64,000 nucleotides of DNA from an uncultured Mycoplasmatota bacterium (GCA_900547995.1 URIY01000001.1:1-64000); one strand, 5' to 3'; positions 25,671 to 35,706 are shown, counted from the stretch's first letter. The notes: generated by a model not told the origin, from the letters alone. Made by a program: numbers and translations.

Positions 25671-27236
25671 TTACTTTCTATTTTCAGCAATTTCTTTCAA
25701 TTTTTCTTCTTTATCAATACGCATAAATATTGGTTCTGGATTACTTAATTTAATACCAAAATCCATACCTGTATAATCTTTTAATGTTTCATATCCATTA
25801 TTGCTTGTATTTAATTGTTTAAATATTAAATTAGCAGTATCAGGTAAAAATGCTTGTAAAAGAACAGCACCATGTCTAATAGATTCTAATAGATTATAAA
25901 TAACCGTTTTTAATCTATCTTTTTGTGTTTCATCTTTAGCAAGTACCCATGGCATTGTATCGTCTATATATTTATTACTTTTTCTAAATATTTCAAATAG
26001 TTCATCAATAGCATCTGCAATACGATAATTATTCATTTTTTCTTCTATTTTTTCTGGTGTACTTAAAACACAATTTCTTAATTCTCTATCAATATCAAGG
26101 ATTTCACCTGGCTCTTCTACAACACCATCAAAGTATTTATGAGCCATACTTATTGTTCTATTAACTAAATTACCTAAAATGTTTGCTAAATCAGAATTAA
26201 CTTTGTCAATTAAAAGATCATATGTAAATGTACCATCACTTGAAAAAGGTATTTCATGAAGCATATAATATCTAACAGCATCTACACCAAATATGCTAAC
26301 CAAATCATCAGCATAAACAATATTTCCTTTTGATTTACTCATCTTATCATTACCAAATAATAACCATGGATGAGCAAATATTTTCTTAGGAAGCGGTAAA
26401 TCTAAAGCCATTAATATAATAGGCCAGTATATAGCATGAAAGCGTAATATATCTTTTCCTATTAAATGTACATCAGCAGGCCAATATTTTGAAAAATCCT
26501 TGTTATTAGAAATTGGATCATAACCTAAGAAAGTAATATAGTTTGTAAGAGCATCTAGCCATACATATATAACATGTTTATTATCAAATGATACAGGGAT
26601 ACCCCAATCAAATGATGTTCTTGATATACATAAATCTTGTAAACCTGGTTTAATAAAATTGTTGACTATTTCATTTTTTCTTGATTCAGGCTCTATAAAA
26701 TCAGGATGTTCATCCATGTATTTTACTAATCTATCAGCATAATTACTTAATTTTAAGAAATATGCCTCTTCGGATGATTTTACAACTTCACGACCACAAT
26801 CAGGACAACATCCATTTACTAGTTGTGATTCTGTCCAAAAAGATTCACATGGAATACAATATAATCCTTCATATGATCCTTTATAGATATCTCCCTGTTC
26901 ATATAATTTATTAAATATTTTTGATACTACCTCTTCATGTAAAGGATTAGTCGTTCTTACAAACTTATCATAACTTACATTCATTACATCCCAAATATGT
27001 CTTACTTCTAAAGCCACTTCATCAACATATTCTTGTGGTTGTAAACCCTTATCTATAGCCTTTTTTTGTATTTTTTCACCATGTTCATCTGTACCTGTTT
27101 GAAAATATACATCATATCCTGTTAATCTTTTGTATCTTGCAATAGCGTCTGCTAAAACAATTTCATATGTATTTCCAATATGTGGTTTTGCTGACGCATA
27201 TGCGATTGATGTTGAAATATAAAAATTCTTTTCCAT
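25671..27236 (-). CDS. metG: Methionyl-tRNA synthetase, short form
   Basis: A 521-aa class I synthetase. It has the HIGH-type motif in AYASAKPHIGN (about 11-20), a four-Cys zinc knuckle CIPC...CCPDC (about 126-147) and KMSKSKGN (about 296-303). The anticodon-binding helix bundle follows. It ends without the C-terminal tRNA-binding (Trbp111-like) domain found in Bacillus MetS. The start is the ATG at 27236 behind AGGAGG. It forms an operon with dut under a T-box leader. Confidence 0.96.
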   Translation of the reverse strand: MEKNFYISTSIAYASAKPHIGNTYEIVLADAIARYKRLTGYDVYFQTGTDEHGEKIQKKAIDKGLQPQEYVDEVALEVRHIWDVMNVSYDKFVRTTNPLHEEVVSKIFNKLYEQGDIYKGSYEGLYCIPCESFWTESQLVNGCCPDCGREVVKSSEEAYFLKLSNYADRLVKYMDEHPDFIEPESRKNEIVNNFIKPGLQDLCISRTSFDWGIPVSFDNKHVIYVWLDALTNYITFLGYDPISNNKDFSKYWPADVHLIGKDILRFHAIYWPIILMALDLPLPKKIFAHPWLLFGNDKMSKSKGNIVYADDLVSIFGVDAVRYYMLHEIPFSSDGTFTYDLLIDKVNSDLANILGNLVNRTISMAHKYFDGVVEEPGEILDIDRELRNCVLSTPEKIEEKMNNYRIADAIDELFEIFRKSNKYIDDTMPWVLAKDETQKDRLKTVIYNLLESIRHGAVLLQAFLPDTANLIFKQLNTSNNGYETLKDYTGMDFGIKLSNPEPIFMRIDKEEKLKEIAENRK

Positions 27237-27246
27237 TTTATTCCTC

Positions 27247-27723
27247 CTAATTTGTACTACCAAAACCTGAAATTCTTTCATTGTTATTTAACTTATCATC
27301 TGATGTAAGTAAATACTTTGTAAAAATTCCTTGGATCGTTCTATCGCCTTTCTTAAAAGTAATTTCTTTATCGCCATGATTTTGAATACTATACCAAATA
27401 TGTCCCTCATTATCTTTATTGTTATAGTAGTCACTATCAATTATCCCTACTTGATTAGTAAGCCTAATGTTATATTTAAAACCTAAACTACTTCTTACAT
27501 ATAACTGTAACATTTCATCACTTTCCATTTTAGCCTTTATACCCGTTGGTATTTTTTTTATTTCACCTGGTTTAATAGTAAATTCCTCTATACATGTAAA
27601 ATCATATCCAGCACTATTTTTAGTTGCACGGCTTGGTATATTATATGATTTATAAAGACTGATATCATCTTTTATATCTTTTTTAAATTGTTCATAACTT
27701 ATCTTTTCAAAATATCTATCCAT
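27247..27723 (-). CDS. dut: Deoxyuridine triphosphatase (dUTPase)
   Basis: A 158-aa trimeric dUTPase that keeps uracil out of DNA and supplies dUMP. Motifs: ATKNSAGYDF (motif I), RSSLG (motif II), NQVGIIDSDYYNNKDNEGHI (motif III with catalytic Asp), KKGDRTIQGIF (motif IV) and RISGFGSTN (motif V). An insertion after motif III lengthens it relative to the usual 140-150 aa. It is the first gene after a methionine-type T-box leader and 10 nt before metG. Confidence 0.93.
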   Translation of the reverse strand: MDRYFEKISYEQFKKDIKDDISLYKSYNIPSRATKNSAGYDFTCIEEFTIKPGEIKKIPTGIKAKMESDEMLQLYVRSSLGFKYNIRLTNQVGIIDSDYYNNKDNEGHIWYSIQNHGDKEITFKKGDRTIQGIFTKYLLTSDDKLNNNERISGFGSTN

Positions 27724-27727
27724 AATG

Positions 27728-27963
27728 CCTCCTAAAACAAAAAAACATCCTCATATAAGGACGTTTAAAACGCGGTACCACCTTAATTTATAGTTTAAAA
27801 CTATATCTCTTTCGTTTAACGCACTTTACCTTACGTTCTAACCTACATATCGATTAGACTACAATCCGAAACCATTTATTTTATGTCTTTATTATTTGCT
27901 TTCACCACGTGCAAATTCTCTTTGAATAAGATACATAAAACTCTTTTCTTCACTGTATTTATT
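27728..27963 (-). promoter_or_regulatory. T-box riboswitch of dut-metG, methionine specifier likely
   Basis: On the minus strand the leader carries the T-box core AGGTGGTACCGCG (27771-27783), preceded by a Stem I with AGAGAA and GGTGAAAGC. On the 3' side of Stem I an ATG (27873-27875) lies in a loop position fitting a Met specifier. A terminator hairpin ACGTCCT/AGGATGT (27745-27764) with TTTTTTT follows. Uncharged tRNA-Met would stabilise the antiterminator and switch on dut-metG. Confidence 0.88.
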
Positions 27964-27969
27964 AACCGT

Positions 27970-27998
27970 ACTATACCATAATTACTCTAATTATTCAA
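27970..27998 (-). promoter_or_regulatory. Promoter of the T-box transcript
   Basis: TTGAAT (27993-27998), 17 nt, TATAGT (27970-27975); the -35 box overlaps the stop codon of the SpoVT-like gene. Confidence 0.6.
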
Positions 27999-28524
27999 TA
28001 TAATTTGCTAAAAAGGATGAAAAAGTGTCAATTATTTGTACATTTTCTTTAGTAATTTCTTCATCTAAAGAGAATATTATTAAAGCACCATATATATCTC
28101 CATTTTGTTTGATTAAACTAATAACTTTATACATATCATCTTCTTTATTAGAAATTAATTCTGTCATTTCTTTTTGATTCTCACTATTAATATTTTTGCC
28201 ATCATTTAATATATTTTGTAAGTATTTACTTATATATTTATTTACATATTCTTTTTTATTATTACCACTGTATGATACAACACTATCACTGTCTATTATC
28301 ATTGTATTTAGTTTAGTTACTTTATTTATAGAATTAGTTACATAATCAGCAACCTCATTTATATTTTTTAATGATGAAAATTTTTTTAAAATTATATTAG
28401 AATTTTCATCCATATATATCTCAATATTTTCTCCTTCTCTTATTCTTAAATTTTTTCTAAGTTCTTTTGGTATAACAATTCTACCAAGTTCATCAATTCT
28501 TCTAACTACACCAGTTGCTTTCAT
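27991..28524 (-). CDS. SpoVT-like AbrB-family transcription regulator
   Basis: A 177-aa protein. The N-terminal AbrB swapped-hairpin DNA-binding domain (MKATGVVRRIDELGRIVIPKE, LRIREGENIEIY) leads into a GAF-like ligand domain (about 55-177), the exact layout and length of B. subtilis SpoVT (178 aa). The start is the ATG at 28524 behind GTGAGG. In Bacillus spoVT lies next to mfd; here ppaC is inserted between them. Whether this organism sporulates is unknown; homologues persist in non-sporulators as global regulators. Confidence 0.85.
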   Translation of the reverse strand: MKATGVVRRIDELGRIVIPKELRKNLRIREGENIEIYMDENSNIILKKFSSLKNINEVADYVTNSINKVTKLNTMIIDSDSVVSYSGNNKKEYVNKYISKYLQNILNDGKNINSENQKEMTELISNKEDDMYKVISLIKQNGDIYGALIIFSLDEEITKENVQIIDTFSSFLANYIE

Positions 28525-28634
28525 TATATTCCTCACTTTCTAATAAATATTTTGTTTTAAAATAATTAATTTATACTAAAATTTAACAATTTTTATGTTA
28601 TAATAACTTTGTATTATTTTAAGGAGGAATTATT

Positions 28635-30254
28635 GTGGAAAAAACATATATTTTTGGTCATAAAAACCCTGATACTGATAGTGTTACTGCATCAATTGCT
28701 TTTTCATATTTAAAAAATCAATTAAAAGAAAATACAGTTCCTATGGTACTTGGTGAAATAAATAAAGAAACAAAATATGTTTTAGATTATTTTGGTGTTA
28801 AACAACCTGAATTTTTAAATGATGTTAAATTACAAATAAAAGATATTAAATATAAAAAAGGTATTTATTTTGAAGAAAATGAGTCTATTTATAATACCTA
28901 CTATTATATGATGGATCAAAATTTAAGCACTATTCCTATTGTTGATAAAGATAAAAAAATGCTTGGTATCGTTTCTATGAAAGATATTGCTAAAAATCAA
29001 CTTAGTAATAGTACAGATAAATTAAATACATCTTTTAACAATATTGTTGAAACACTAAATGGTAAAGAAATTTTAAAGTTTGATGATGAAATAAAAGGAA
29101 ATATTAATGTTGCATTGCTTAGAAGTACAACATTTATTCAAAATATTAAATTGGATAATGATAGCATTTTAATTGTTGGTGATAGACATAGTATCATTGA
29201 ATATGCTATCAACTGTGGTGTTAAATTAATTATTATTACTAAAGATGGTGATATTAAGTCTTCTCATTTAGAAATTGCTAAAGAGAAAGGCATTAATGTT
29301 ATTCAAACGAGATTAGATACTTATAAAGTTGTTAAATTAATTAATCTTTGTAATTATGTAAAAACAATTACACTTACTAAAAATGTGTTCTGTTTTGATG
29401 AGAATGATACAGTTAATAACTTTATTGATTTTGCTAATAAAACAAAATATACAAACTATCCAATAATTAATAAACAAAATGAATGTTTAGGATTACTTAG
29501 ACTTGCTGATTTAGCTGATAAAAATAAAAAGAAAGTTATATTAGTAGATCATAATTCTAAAGAACAAACTGTTGATGGTATTGATGAAGCGGAAATTTTA
29601 GAAATTGTAGATCATCATAACATTGGATCTATTGGTACAACAAGTCCAATCTCATTTAGAAATATGCCTGTTGGTAGTACAAATACTATTCTTTATACAA
29701 TATTTAAAGAAAATAATATTGATATTCCAAAAGATATTGCTGGATTAATGTTATCAGGAATTATATCTGATACCCTTATACTTATGTCTCCAACAACAAC
29801 AAAATTAGATAAAGAGATTGTTAAAGATTTAGCTAAAATTGCTGGTGTAAATTATAGTGAATATGGAATGAATATGTTTAAAGCTGGATCATCTCTTGAA
29901 GGCATGAGTAAAACTGATGTTCTTTACAATGACTTTAAGAAATTTACAACAAATAGTGGAAAACTTGGTATTGGTCAAATATTTACTATGGATATTGATT
30001 GTATTAAAAATGAACTTGATGAATATGTAAATATGTTAGATGAAGTTTGTAAAAATGAAGATTATAAAACAATTGCTTTATTTGTAACAGATATTATCAA
30101 TAATGGATCATATGTTATATTTAACACAAGTAGTAAAGATCTTGTACAATCTGCATTTAACTTAAAAGATGGTAAAGAATGTTCATATATTGCTGGATGT
30201 GTATCTAGGAAGAAACAAATGTTACCAAATTTACTTAATGAATTAGAAAAATAA
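28635..30254 (+). CDS. ppaC: Manganese-dependent inorganic pyrophosphatase with CBS/DRTGG regulatory domains
   Basis: A 539-aa family II pyrophosphatase that drives biosynthesis by hydrolysing PPi. DHH motifs GHKNPDTDS (about 8-16) and VDHHNIGSIG (about 331-340) bind metals. A regulatory insert (about 70-300) has two CBS halves with IPIVDKDKKMLGIVSMKDI and YPIINKQNECLGLLRLADL and a DRTGG-like part between. The DHHA2 domain closes the protein. Such enzymes are controlled by adenine nucleotides. The start is GTG at 28635 after AAGGAGG. It is the only plus-strand gene in the 12-51 kb arm and is divergent from the SpoVT-like gene. Confidence 0.9.
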   Translation: MEKTYIFGHKNPDTDSVTASIAFSYLKNQLKENTVPMVLGEINKETKYVLDYFGVKQPEFLNDVKLQIKDIKYKKGIYFEENESIYNTYYYMMDQNLSTIPIVDKDKKMLGIVSMKDIAKNQLSNSTDKLNTSFNNIVETLNGKEILKFDDEIKGNINVALLRSTTFIQNIKLDNDSILIVGDRHSIIEYAINCGVKLIIITKDGDIKSSHLEIAKEKGINVIQTRLDTYKVVKLINLCNYVKTITLTKNVFCFDENDTVNNFIDFANKTKYTNYPIINKQNECLGLLRLADLADKNKKKVILVDHNSKEQTVDGIDEAEILEIVDHHNIGSIGTTSPISFRNMPVGSTNTILYTIFKENNIDIPKDIAGLMLSGIISDTLILMSPTTTKLDKEIVKDLAKIAGVNYSEYGMNMFKAGSSLEGMSKTDVLYNDFKKFTTNSGKLGIGQIFTMDIDCIKNELDEYVNMLDEVCKNEDYKTIALFVTDIINNGSYVIFNTSSKDLVQSAFNLKDGKECSYIAGCVSRKKQMLPNLLNELEK

Positions 30255-30280
30255 AACTGAGAAATTAATCTCAGTTTTTT
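30253..30280. terminator. Bidirectional terminator between ppaC and mfd
   Basis: AAAACTGAGA/TCTCAGTTTT arms with a T run beyond on the plus strand and a T-rich run on the minus strand, between convergent genes. Confidence 0.75.
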
Positions 30281-33200
30281 GTTAAACTATTTTTAATTAA
30301 TAGCATTAAATCAACTAAATAGTATATAAAATGTTTATCTAAATTATTTAAATCCATAATTATGATTAAATTATTATCACTTACTTTAAAGCGAATATTT
30401 TTAGTAATCTTTTGGCTTTCCATAAATAAATTACTATAATTTAACATCATACTTATATCTTCAGGTAAGGTAATTTCAATAAATTTATTATTTTGTTTAA
30501 TATTTTTAATTTCAAAGGCTTTTGATAATTTTTCAAACCATTCGCTAAACATATATATATTTAAACTTTCTGGTACTTTACCAAACCTATCTTCTAATTC
30601 TTGTTTTACTTTATTTAAAGTTTCATAAGAATCGATTGTATTAATTTTCTTATGTATTTCTATCTTTAATTCAGGGTCATTTACATAATCATCAGGTATA
30701 TACGTTTCTATATCTAACAATGGTTGTTCATCCGTTGGAATATTTCTTTTAATTTCTTTACCTTTTAATTTATCTATTTCATCTTGGAGCATATTCATAA
30801 ACATTTCAATACCAACAGAAGCAACAAATCCTGCTTGTTGTGCACCTAGTATATCACCTGCTCCCCTTATTGACAAATCTCTCATAGCGATAGAAAGTCC
30901 ACTACCAAGTTCTGTAAAGTCTTTAATAGCATTTAATCTTTTAGTTGCAACATCACTTAATATTTTAGATTTATTATACATTAAGTAACAGTATGCAATT
31001 TTATCACTACGGCCTACTCTTCCTCTTATTTGATATAATTGCGATAGTCCATATTTATCCGCATCATATATTATTAAAGTATTTACAGATGGTATGTCAA
31101 TTCCAGTTTCAATAATAGTTGTACATAACAATATATCATATTCTTTATTTAAGAATTTTATCATAACATTTTCAAGAATATCCTTATCCATCTGACCATG
31201 AATATATACTATCCTTGCTTCTGGTACTAATTTTTGTATTTCAGCTTGTTTTCTATCCATTTCACTTACGTTATTATATAAAATAAATACTTGTCCGTTT
31301 CGTGACATCTCCTTATATATAGCGTCTTTTATAATTTGTGTATTTTCGGCTAAAACATAGGTTTGTATAGGAAATCTATTAACAGGAGGAGTTTCAATTA
31401 ACGATAATCCTCTAATTCCTGATAAAGACATTTGTAATGTTCTTGGAATTGGTGTTGCAGATAAAGTTAAAACATCAATATTCTTTTTATATTCTTTAAT
31501 TTTTTCCTTATGCTTTACACCGAATCTTTGTTCCTCATCTATAACAAGCAAACCTAAATCTTTAAATTCAATATTTTTACCTAATATTTTATGTGTACCA
31601 ATAAGTAGGTCTATTTTGCCTAATTTTAAATCATTGATTATCTCCTTTGTTTTAGTATAACTTACAAAACGATTTAAGAGAGCAATATTAACAGGAAATG
31701 ATTTGAATCTTTCTAATGCATTTTTATAATGTTGGTCTGACAAAATAGTCGTTGGGCATAAAATAGCTGCTTGTTTATTAGAAAGAATAGCTTTAAATAT
31801 GGCTCTAAATGCTACCTCTGTTTTACCAAAACCAACATCACCACATAATAATCGATCCATAGGAGCATCTTTTTCCATATCATTTTTAATGTCACGTACG
31901 GCTTTTAATTGATCTGGCGTTTCTTCAAATGGAAATTCACTTTCAAATAAAATTTGATTTTCGTCATCTTTAGCAAATTTAAAACCTTTACTTGCTTCCC
32001 TTTGGGCATAAAGAGCAAGTAATTCATGAGCCATCTCTTCAACCTTAGCCTTTACTTTTAATTTTGTTTTGCTCCAATCACTTGAACCTAATTTATTTAA
32101 TTTAGGTACCATAGCATCACTATTGGAATATTTGCTTATTATATCTATTTTTTCAACAGGTACATATAGTTTGTCACCATCACTATATTCTAATAAAATA
32201 TAATCCTTTTTTAAGCCACCTTTTTCAAGCGATTTTATACCTAAGTATCTACCAATTCCATGCGATATGTGGACAATATAATCGCCTACTTCTAATTTTG
32301 ATATATCACGTATTTTAGTTCCAACTTTAAAGTTAGTTTTATATACATAATTATTATTTTTTCTATTAAATATTTCTTGTTCGGAAATAACAACATAGTT
32401 ATTAAATTTAAAACCTTTATTAATTTTCTTTACAACTAGATTTACAACATTTGGATATAATTCATCTAATTTTGTAAAAACAAATTTAACATCTGGAATA
32501 CTATCATTTATTTTATTAAGTGTATATTTATTACTTGCACATATTGTAACAATATTATTGGATAAATATTTGTTTAATTCTTTTGATATATTATTTGGAT
32601 TTGATGAATTTATTTCTATATTTGAACAATTATATACATATGCATTATCTTCATCAATATCTGTAAAATTAATATAATTATTATTTATTAATTCATCTAA
32701 GTTAAACATATGCTTAATTTGATTACCATCAAATTGAACATTATTATAACTTGTTATTTCTTCAAAGAGATTTCGATATGATAGAGTTATTTCTGTTAAA
32801 TTATTATATATAATAAAGGGATTATACATATATTCTAATAGATTGCATACGTTTGTGTATTTTGGTAAATTATATTGATTTTTATCTATTTCTTCATCAA
32901 TTTGATAATTAATTGGTAACAAAAACTCACTATTAGGATAAATAGTTATCTCATTTAATTTTTCAATTGTAAGTTGTGTATCAACATTAAATGTCTTTAT
33001 AGAATCTATTTCATTATCCCAAAATTCAAATCTAATTGGATAAACATTACCATTTGGGAAAATATCTAATACATATCCTCTTACAGCATATTCACCTGTT
33101 TTATTAACAGTTGTTTCTCTTTTATAACCTAGTTTATCAAAAAGATTAATTAAATCTTTTATTTCTATAACATCAGATACTTTATATTTTAAAATATTTT

Positions 33201-33558
33201 GACTAAATATTTCTTTGGAAGGCAAAAATCTTAAATATCCCATTAAATTAGTTACAACAATACTATTTTGTTCTTTTAATAAATTATTTAATGTTTCTAA
33301 CCTAGTATTTTGTAGTTCTGGAGAACTTGCTACAGCAACACTTGTTAAAAAGTCATCCATAGGAAACATGTATACTTTATTAGTATAATTTAAAAGAAAT
33401 TGATACATCATATTGGCTTCATACAAAGAATTACACACTAAAAGAATAGATTCATTATTTTTAATAAATCTATTATATATGTACAAAGATTTTAGTTCTT
33501 CATTCAATCCTACTTGATTTATATTTTTATAATCAAATTCATTAGATAAAAAATCCAT
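30271..33558 (-). CDS. mfd: Transcription-repair coupling factor Mfd
   Basis: A 1095-aa SF2 translocase that removes stalled RNA polymerase and recruits UvrA. It contains the UvrB-like N-terminal part, the RNA-polymerase-interacting domain (GDYIVHISHGIGRYLGI), helicase motifs LLCGDVGFGKTEVA (Walker A), VIDEEQRFG (DEEQ) and TLSATPIPRTLQM, and RGRVGRSDKIAYCY with the TRG motif. The C-terminal D7 domain is present. It sits 12 nt after pth, the Bacillus order. Confidence 0.97.
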   Translation of the reverse strand: MDFLSNEFDYKNINQVGLNEELKSLYIYNRFIKNNESILLVCNSLYEANMMYQFLLNYTNKVYMFPMDDFLTSVAVASSPELQNTRLETLNNLLKEQNSIVVTNLMGYLRFLPSKEIFSQNILKYKVSDVIEIKDLINLFDKLGYKRETTVNKTGEYAVRGYVLDIFPNGNVYPIRFEFWDNEIDSIKTFNVDTQLTIEKLNEITIYPNSEFLLPINYQIDEEIDKNQYNLPKYTNVCNLLEYMYNPFIIYNNLTEITLSYRNLFEEITSYNNVQFDGNQIKHMFNLDELINNNYINFTDIDEDNAYVYNCSNIEINSSNPNNISKELNKYLSNNIVTICASNKYTLNKINDSIPDVKFVFTKLDELYPNVVNLVVKKINKGFKFNNYVVISEQEIFNRKNNNYVYKTNFKVGTKIRDISKLEVGDYIVHISHGIGRYLGIKSLEKGGLKKDYILLEYSDGDKLYVPVEKIDIISKYSNSDAMVPKLNKLGSSDWSKTKLKVKAKVEEMAHELLALYAQREASKGFKFAKDDENQILFESEFPFEETPDQLKAVRDIKNDMEKDAPMDRLLCGDVGFGKTEVAFRAIFKAILSNKQAAILCPTTILSDQHYKNALERFKSFPVNIALLNRFVSYTKTKEIINDLKLGKIDLLIGTHKILGKNIEFKDLGLLVIDEEQRFGVKHKEKIKEYKKNIDVLTLSATPIPRTLQMSLSGIRGLSLIETPPVNRFPIQTYVLAENTQIIKDAIYKEMSRNGQVFILYNNVSEMDRKQAEIQKLVPEARIVYIHGQMDKDILENVMIKFLNKEYDILLCTTIIETGIDIPSVNTLIIYDADKYGLSQLYQIRGRVGRSDKIAYCYLMYNKSKILSDVATKRLNAIKDFTELGSGLSIAMRDLSIRGAGDILGAQQAGFVASVGIEMFMNMLQDEIDKLKGKEIKRNIPTDEQPLLDIETYIPDDYVNDPELKIEIHKKINTIDSYETLNKVKQELEDRFGKVPESLNIYMFSEWFEKLSKAFEIKNIKQNNKFIEITLPEDISMMLNYSNLFMESQKITKNIRFKVSDNNLIIIMDLNNLDKHFIYYLVDLMLLIKNSLTKN

Positions 33559-33569
33559 ATTTTCTCCTT

Positions 33570-34127
33570 TTAGTTATATGTTGCCATTATTTCATCAAAC
33601 TTTTTTGTCAAAAAATCGTCTATAATATTTCTAGTCGTTGGAAAGATACTGTTAATAATTTTTGTCTCATTACTGTCAAGATTACTTAATACATAATCCA
33701 CTATATTTTTACCTGTTTTATTTTGAATACCAATTCTTAAGCGTTTATATTCACTTGTATGCAAATGTAATTCAATATTTTTAAGTCCATTATGACCTCC
33801 TGAACTACCCTTTGGTCTAAGCCTAATCTTACCCGTATCAAGAGCAAGATCATCACTTATTATTAAGATATCATTTACATCTATATTATAATATCTAGCA
33901 AATGCAGCAACTACTTCACCTGATAAATTCATATATTTAAGTGGTTTTAATAAAATTATTTTTTCATTATTTTTTCTAAATTCAAGATACATACCATTAA
34001 GCATTGTTTTACTAAATTTTTCTCCAATATATTTGGCATAATCATCAATTACCATGAAGCCAATATTATGATGAGTATGTTCATATTCTTTACCTGGATT
34101 TCCAAGACCAACTATCAATTTTGTCAT
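33570..34127 (-). CDS. pth: Peptidyl-tRNA hydrolase
   Basis: A 185-aa enzyme that recycles peptidyl-tRNA. It has VGLGNPGKEYEHTHHNIGF (catalytic His in the HNIG block), LLKPLKYMNLSGE, ISDDLAL and GSSGGHNGLKNI. The start lies 2 nt after the rsmI stop, with GAGAGG inside the rsmI end. Confidence 0.96.
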   Translation of the reverse strand: MTKLIVGLGNPGKEYEHTHHNIGFMVIDDYAKYIGEKFSKTMLNGMYLEFRKNNEKIILLKPLKYMNLSGEVVAAFARYYNIDVNDILIISDDLALDTGKIRLRPKGSSGGHNGLKNIELHLHTSEYKRLRIGIQNKTGKNIVDYVLSNLDSNETKIINSIFPTTRNIIDDFLTKKFDEIMATYN

Positions 34128-34129
34128 AA

Positions 34130-34975
34130 TTACCTCTCACTCTTCTTATGATATTCATTATATACATCACTTTTAGTCATTTTTCTTTCTTTAGCAACTA
34201 ATTTTGTGGCTTCTTTTACATCAAATCCTTCTTTAATATATAAATTAACATGTTCAATAATTGAAAGATTATCATATGTTTTTTCTTCGTAATTGCCATC
34301 AATGACAATAACAAACTCTCCCTTTGCATCTTTAACTTGTTCTCTGATATTTTCTAATGTATCACGATAAATCTCTTCAAACTTTTTACTTATTTCCCGG
34401 GAAATACAAATTTTCCTATTTCCAAGGACATCATACATATCATCAAGTGTTTCTAGTAAACGATGTGGAGCCTCATAAAAAATTAATGTATATGGATAAT
34501 TTTTTAAATCTTCCAACTCTTTTTTTCGTTTACTTGATTTATTACTTAAAAAACCAAAGAATAAAAATGGTTGGGGATTTAAACCCGAAGCAATTAATGC
34601 AGGAACAAATGCTGTTGTTCCTGGAAGAGCAACAACATTAAAATTATTATCAATGGCTGCCTTAGCCAATTTATATCCGGGATCACTAATTACAGGAGTT
34701 CCTCTATCACTTACTAAACCAACATTTTTACCTTCCTTTAAATAGTCTATTAATTTATTACTTGTTACATCTTCATTATAACTGTGACTTGACACTAATT
34801 TTTTACTAATTTCAAAATGTGATAATAACAAAGATGTTACTCTTGTATCTTCAGAAAAAATGACATCAACTTCCTTTAGAGTATTCAAACATCTTATACT
34901 AATATCATCTAAATTACCAATTGGTGTTGGTATTAAATATAATGTTGGACTATTATCATAACTTTTTTGTGACAT
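34130..34975 (-). CDS. rsmI: 16S rRNA 2'-O-ribose C1402 methyltransferase RsmI
   Basis: A 281-aa SAM-dependent tetrapyrrole-methylase-fold enzyme. It has TLYLIPTPIGNLDDIS, VIFSEDTRVT, LVSDRGTPVISDPG and ALPGTTAFVPALIASG, all standard RsmI blocks, plus the C-terminal RsmI HTH extension. The coding sequence contains a perfect Noc-box-like palindrome at 34392-34405. Confidence 0.95.
   Translation of the reverse strand: MSQKSYDNSPTLYLIPTPIGNLDDISIRCLNTLKEVDVIFSEDTRVTSLLLSHFEISKKLVSSHSYNEDVTSNKLIDYLKEGKNVGLVSDRGTPVISDPGYKLAKAAIDNNFNVVALPGTTAFVPALIASGLNPQPFLFFGFLSNKSSKRKKELEDLKNYPYTLIFYEAPHRLLETLDDMYDVLGNRKICISREISKKFEEIYRDTLENIREQVKDAKGEFVIVIDGNYEEKTYDNLSIIEHVNLYIKEGFDVKEATKLVAKERKMTKSDVYNEYHKKSER
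34392..34405. promoter_or_regulatory. Perfect Noc-binding site (NBS)
   Basis: ATTTCCCGGGAAAT is exactly the 14-bp consensus bound by Bacillus Noc. It lies inside rsmI, like many Noc sites that fall in genes. A Noc-like protein is encoded at 57853-59706. Confidence 0.7.
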
Positions 34976-34986
34976 TTTAGCACTTC

Positions 34987-35706
34987 CTAACTAAAAAAAC
35001 ATTTTACATCTTCAGTATAATTTCCATCTTTATCATGTACAATTAATGGTGACTCAATTTTGACACCACTTTTACCCATTTTGACACCTTCTATTAAAAC
35101 CATATTGGCAGATTCATTAATTCTTGGGTAAATAAATCTTAATCTTTTTGGCTCAATTTTATTTTGTTTCATAATACTTAATATTTCAACTAATCTATCT
35201 GGTCTATGAACAATATTGATTGTTCCATTATTTTTTAATAACTTTCTAGCTATTTTAAATATTTGTTCAATATTTAAAGTTATCTCATGTCTTGCATACC
35301 TTTTGTATACACTTTCATTTAATTTGACATTTTCTGTAATTTTAAAAAATGGTGGATTACATGTTATAATATCAAAACTTTCAGAATTCCATTCTTTATA
35401 TTTATTATTAATATCATCATTAATAACCGTAATTTGATTTTGCAATTTATTATATTGAATACTTTTCATAGCCAAAGAAAAAACATCTTCTTGAATTTCA
35501 ACTCCTGTAATTTTAGCATCTGTTTTTTGGGATAATATTAGAGGGATTGGTGCATTACCAGTTCCGATATCTAAAATATTACTAACTTTCTTATTTATAT
35601 TAACAAAATTAGCAAGTAAAACAGAGTCTAAGGAGAAACTAAACATTTGTGTATTTTGGTATATTTTTATATTTTTATACCCTAATAAATCATTTAAAAC
35701 TTCCAT
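34987..35706 (-). CDS. tRNA1(Val) A37 N6-methyltransferase-like enzyme (TrmN6/YabB)
   Basis: A 239-aa class I SAM methyltransferase. The SAM loop ILDIGTGNAPIPLIL (about 43-57), VEIQED and the adenine-N6 motif TCNPPFFK (about 119-126) identify the TrmN6/YfiC group. It sits between ricT and rsmI, as yabB does in Bacillus. The start overlaps the ricT stop by one base (TAATG). Confidence 0.88.
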   Translation of the reverse strand: MEVLNDLLGYKNIKIYQNTQMFSFSLDSVLLANFVNINKKVSNILDIGTGNAPIPLILSQKTDAKITGVEIQEDVFSLAMKSIQYNKLQNQITVINDDINNKYKEWNSESFDIITCNPPFFKITENVKLNESVYKRYARHEITLNIEQIFKIARKLLKNNGTINIVHRPDRLVEILSIMKQNKIEPKRLRFIYPRINESANMVLIEGVKMGKSGVKIESPLIVHDKDGNYTEDVKCFFS

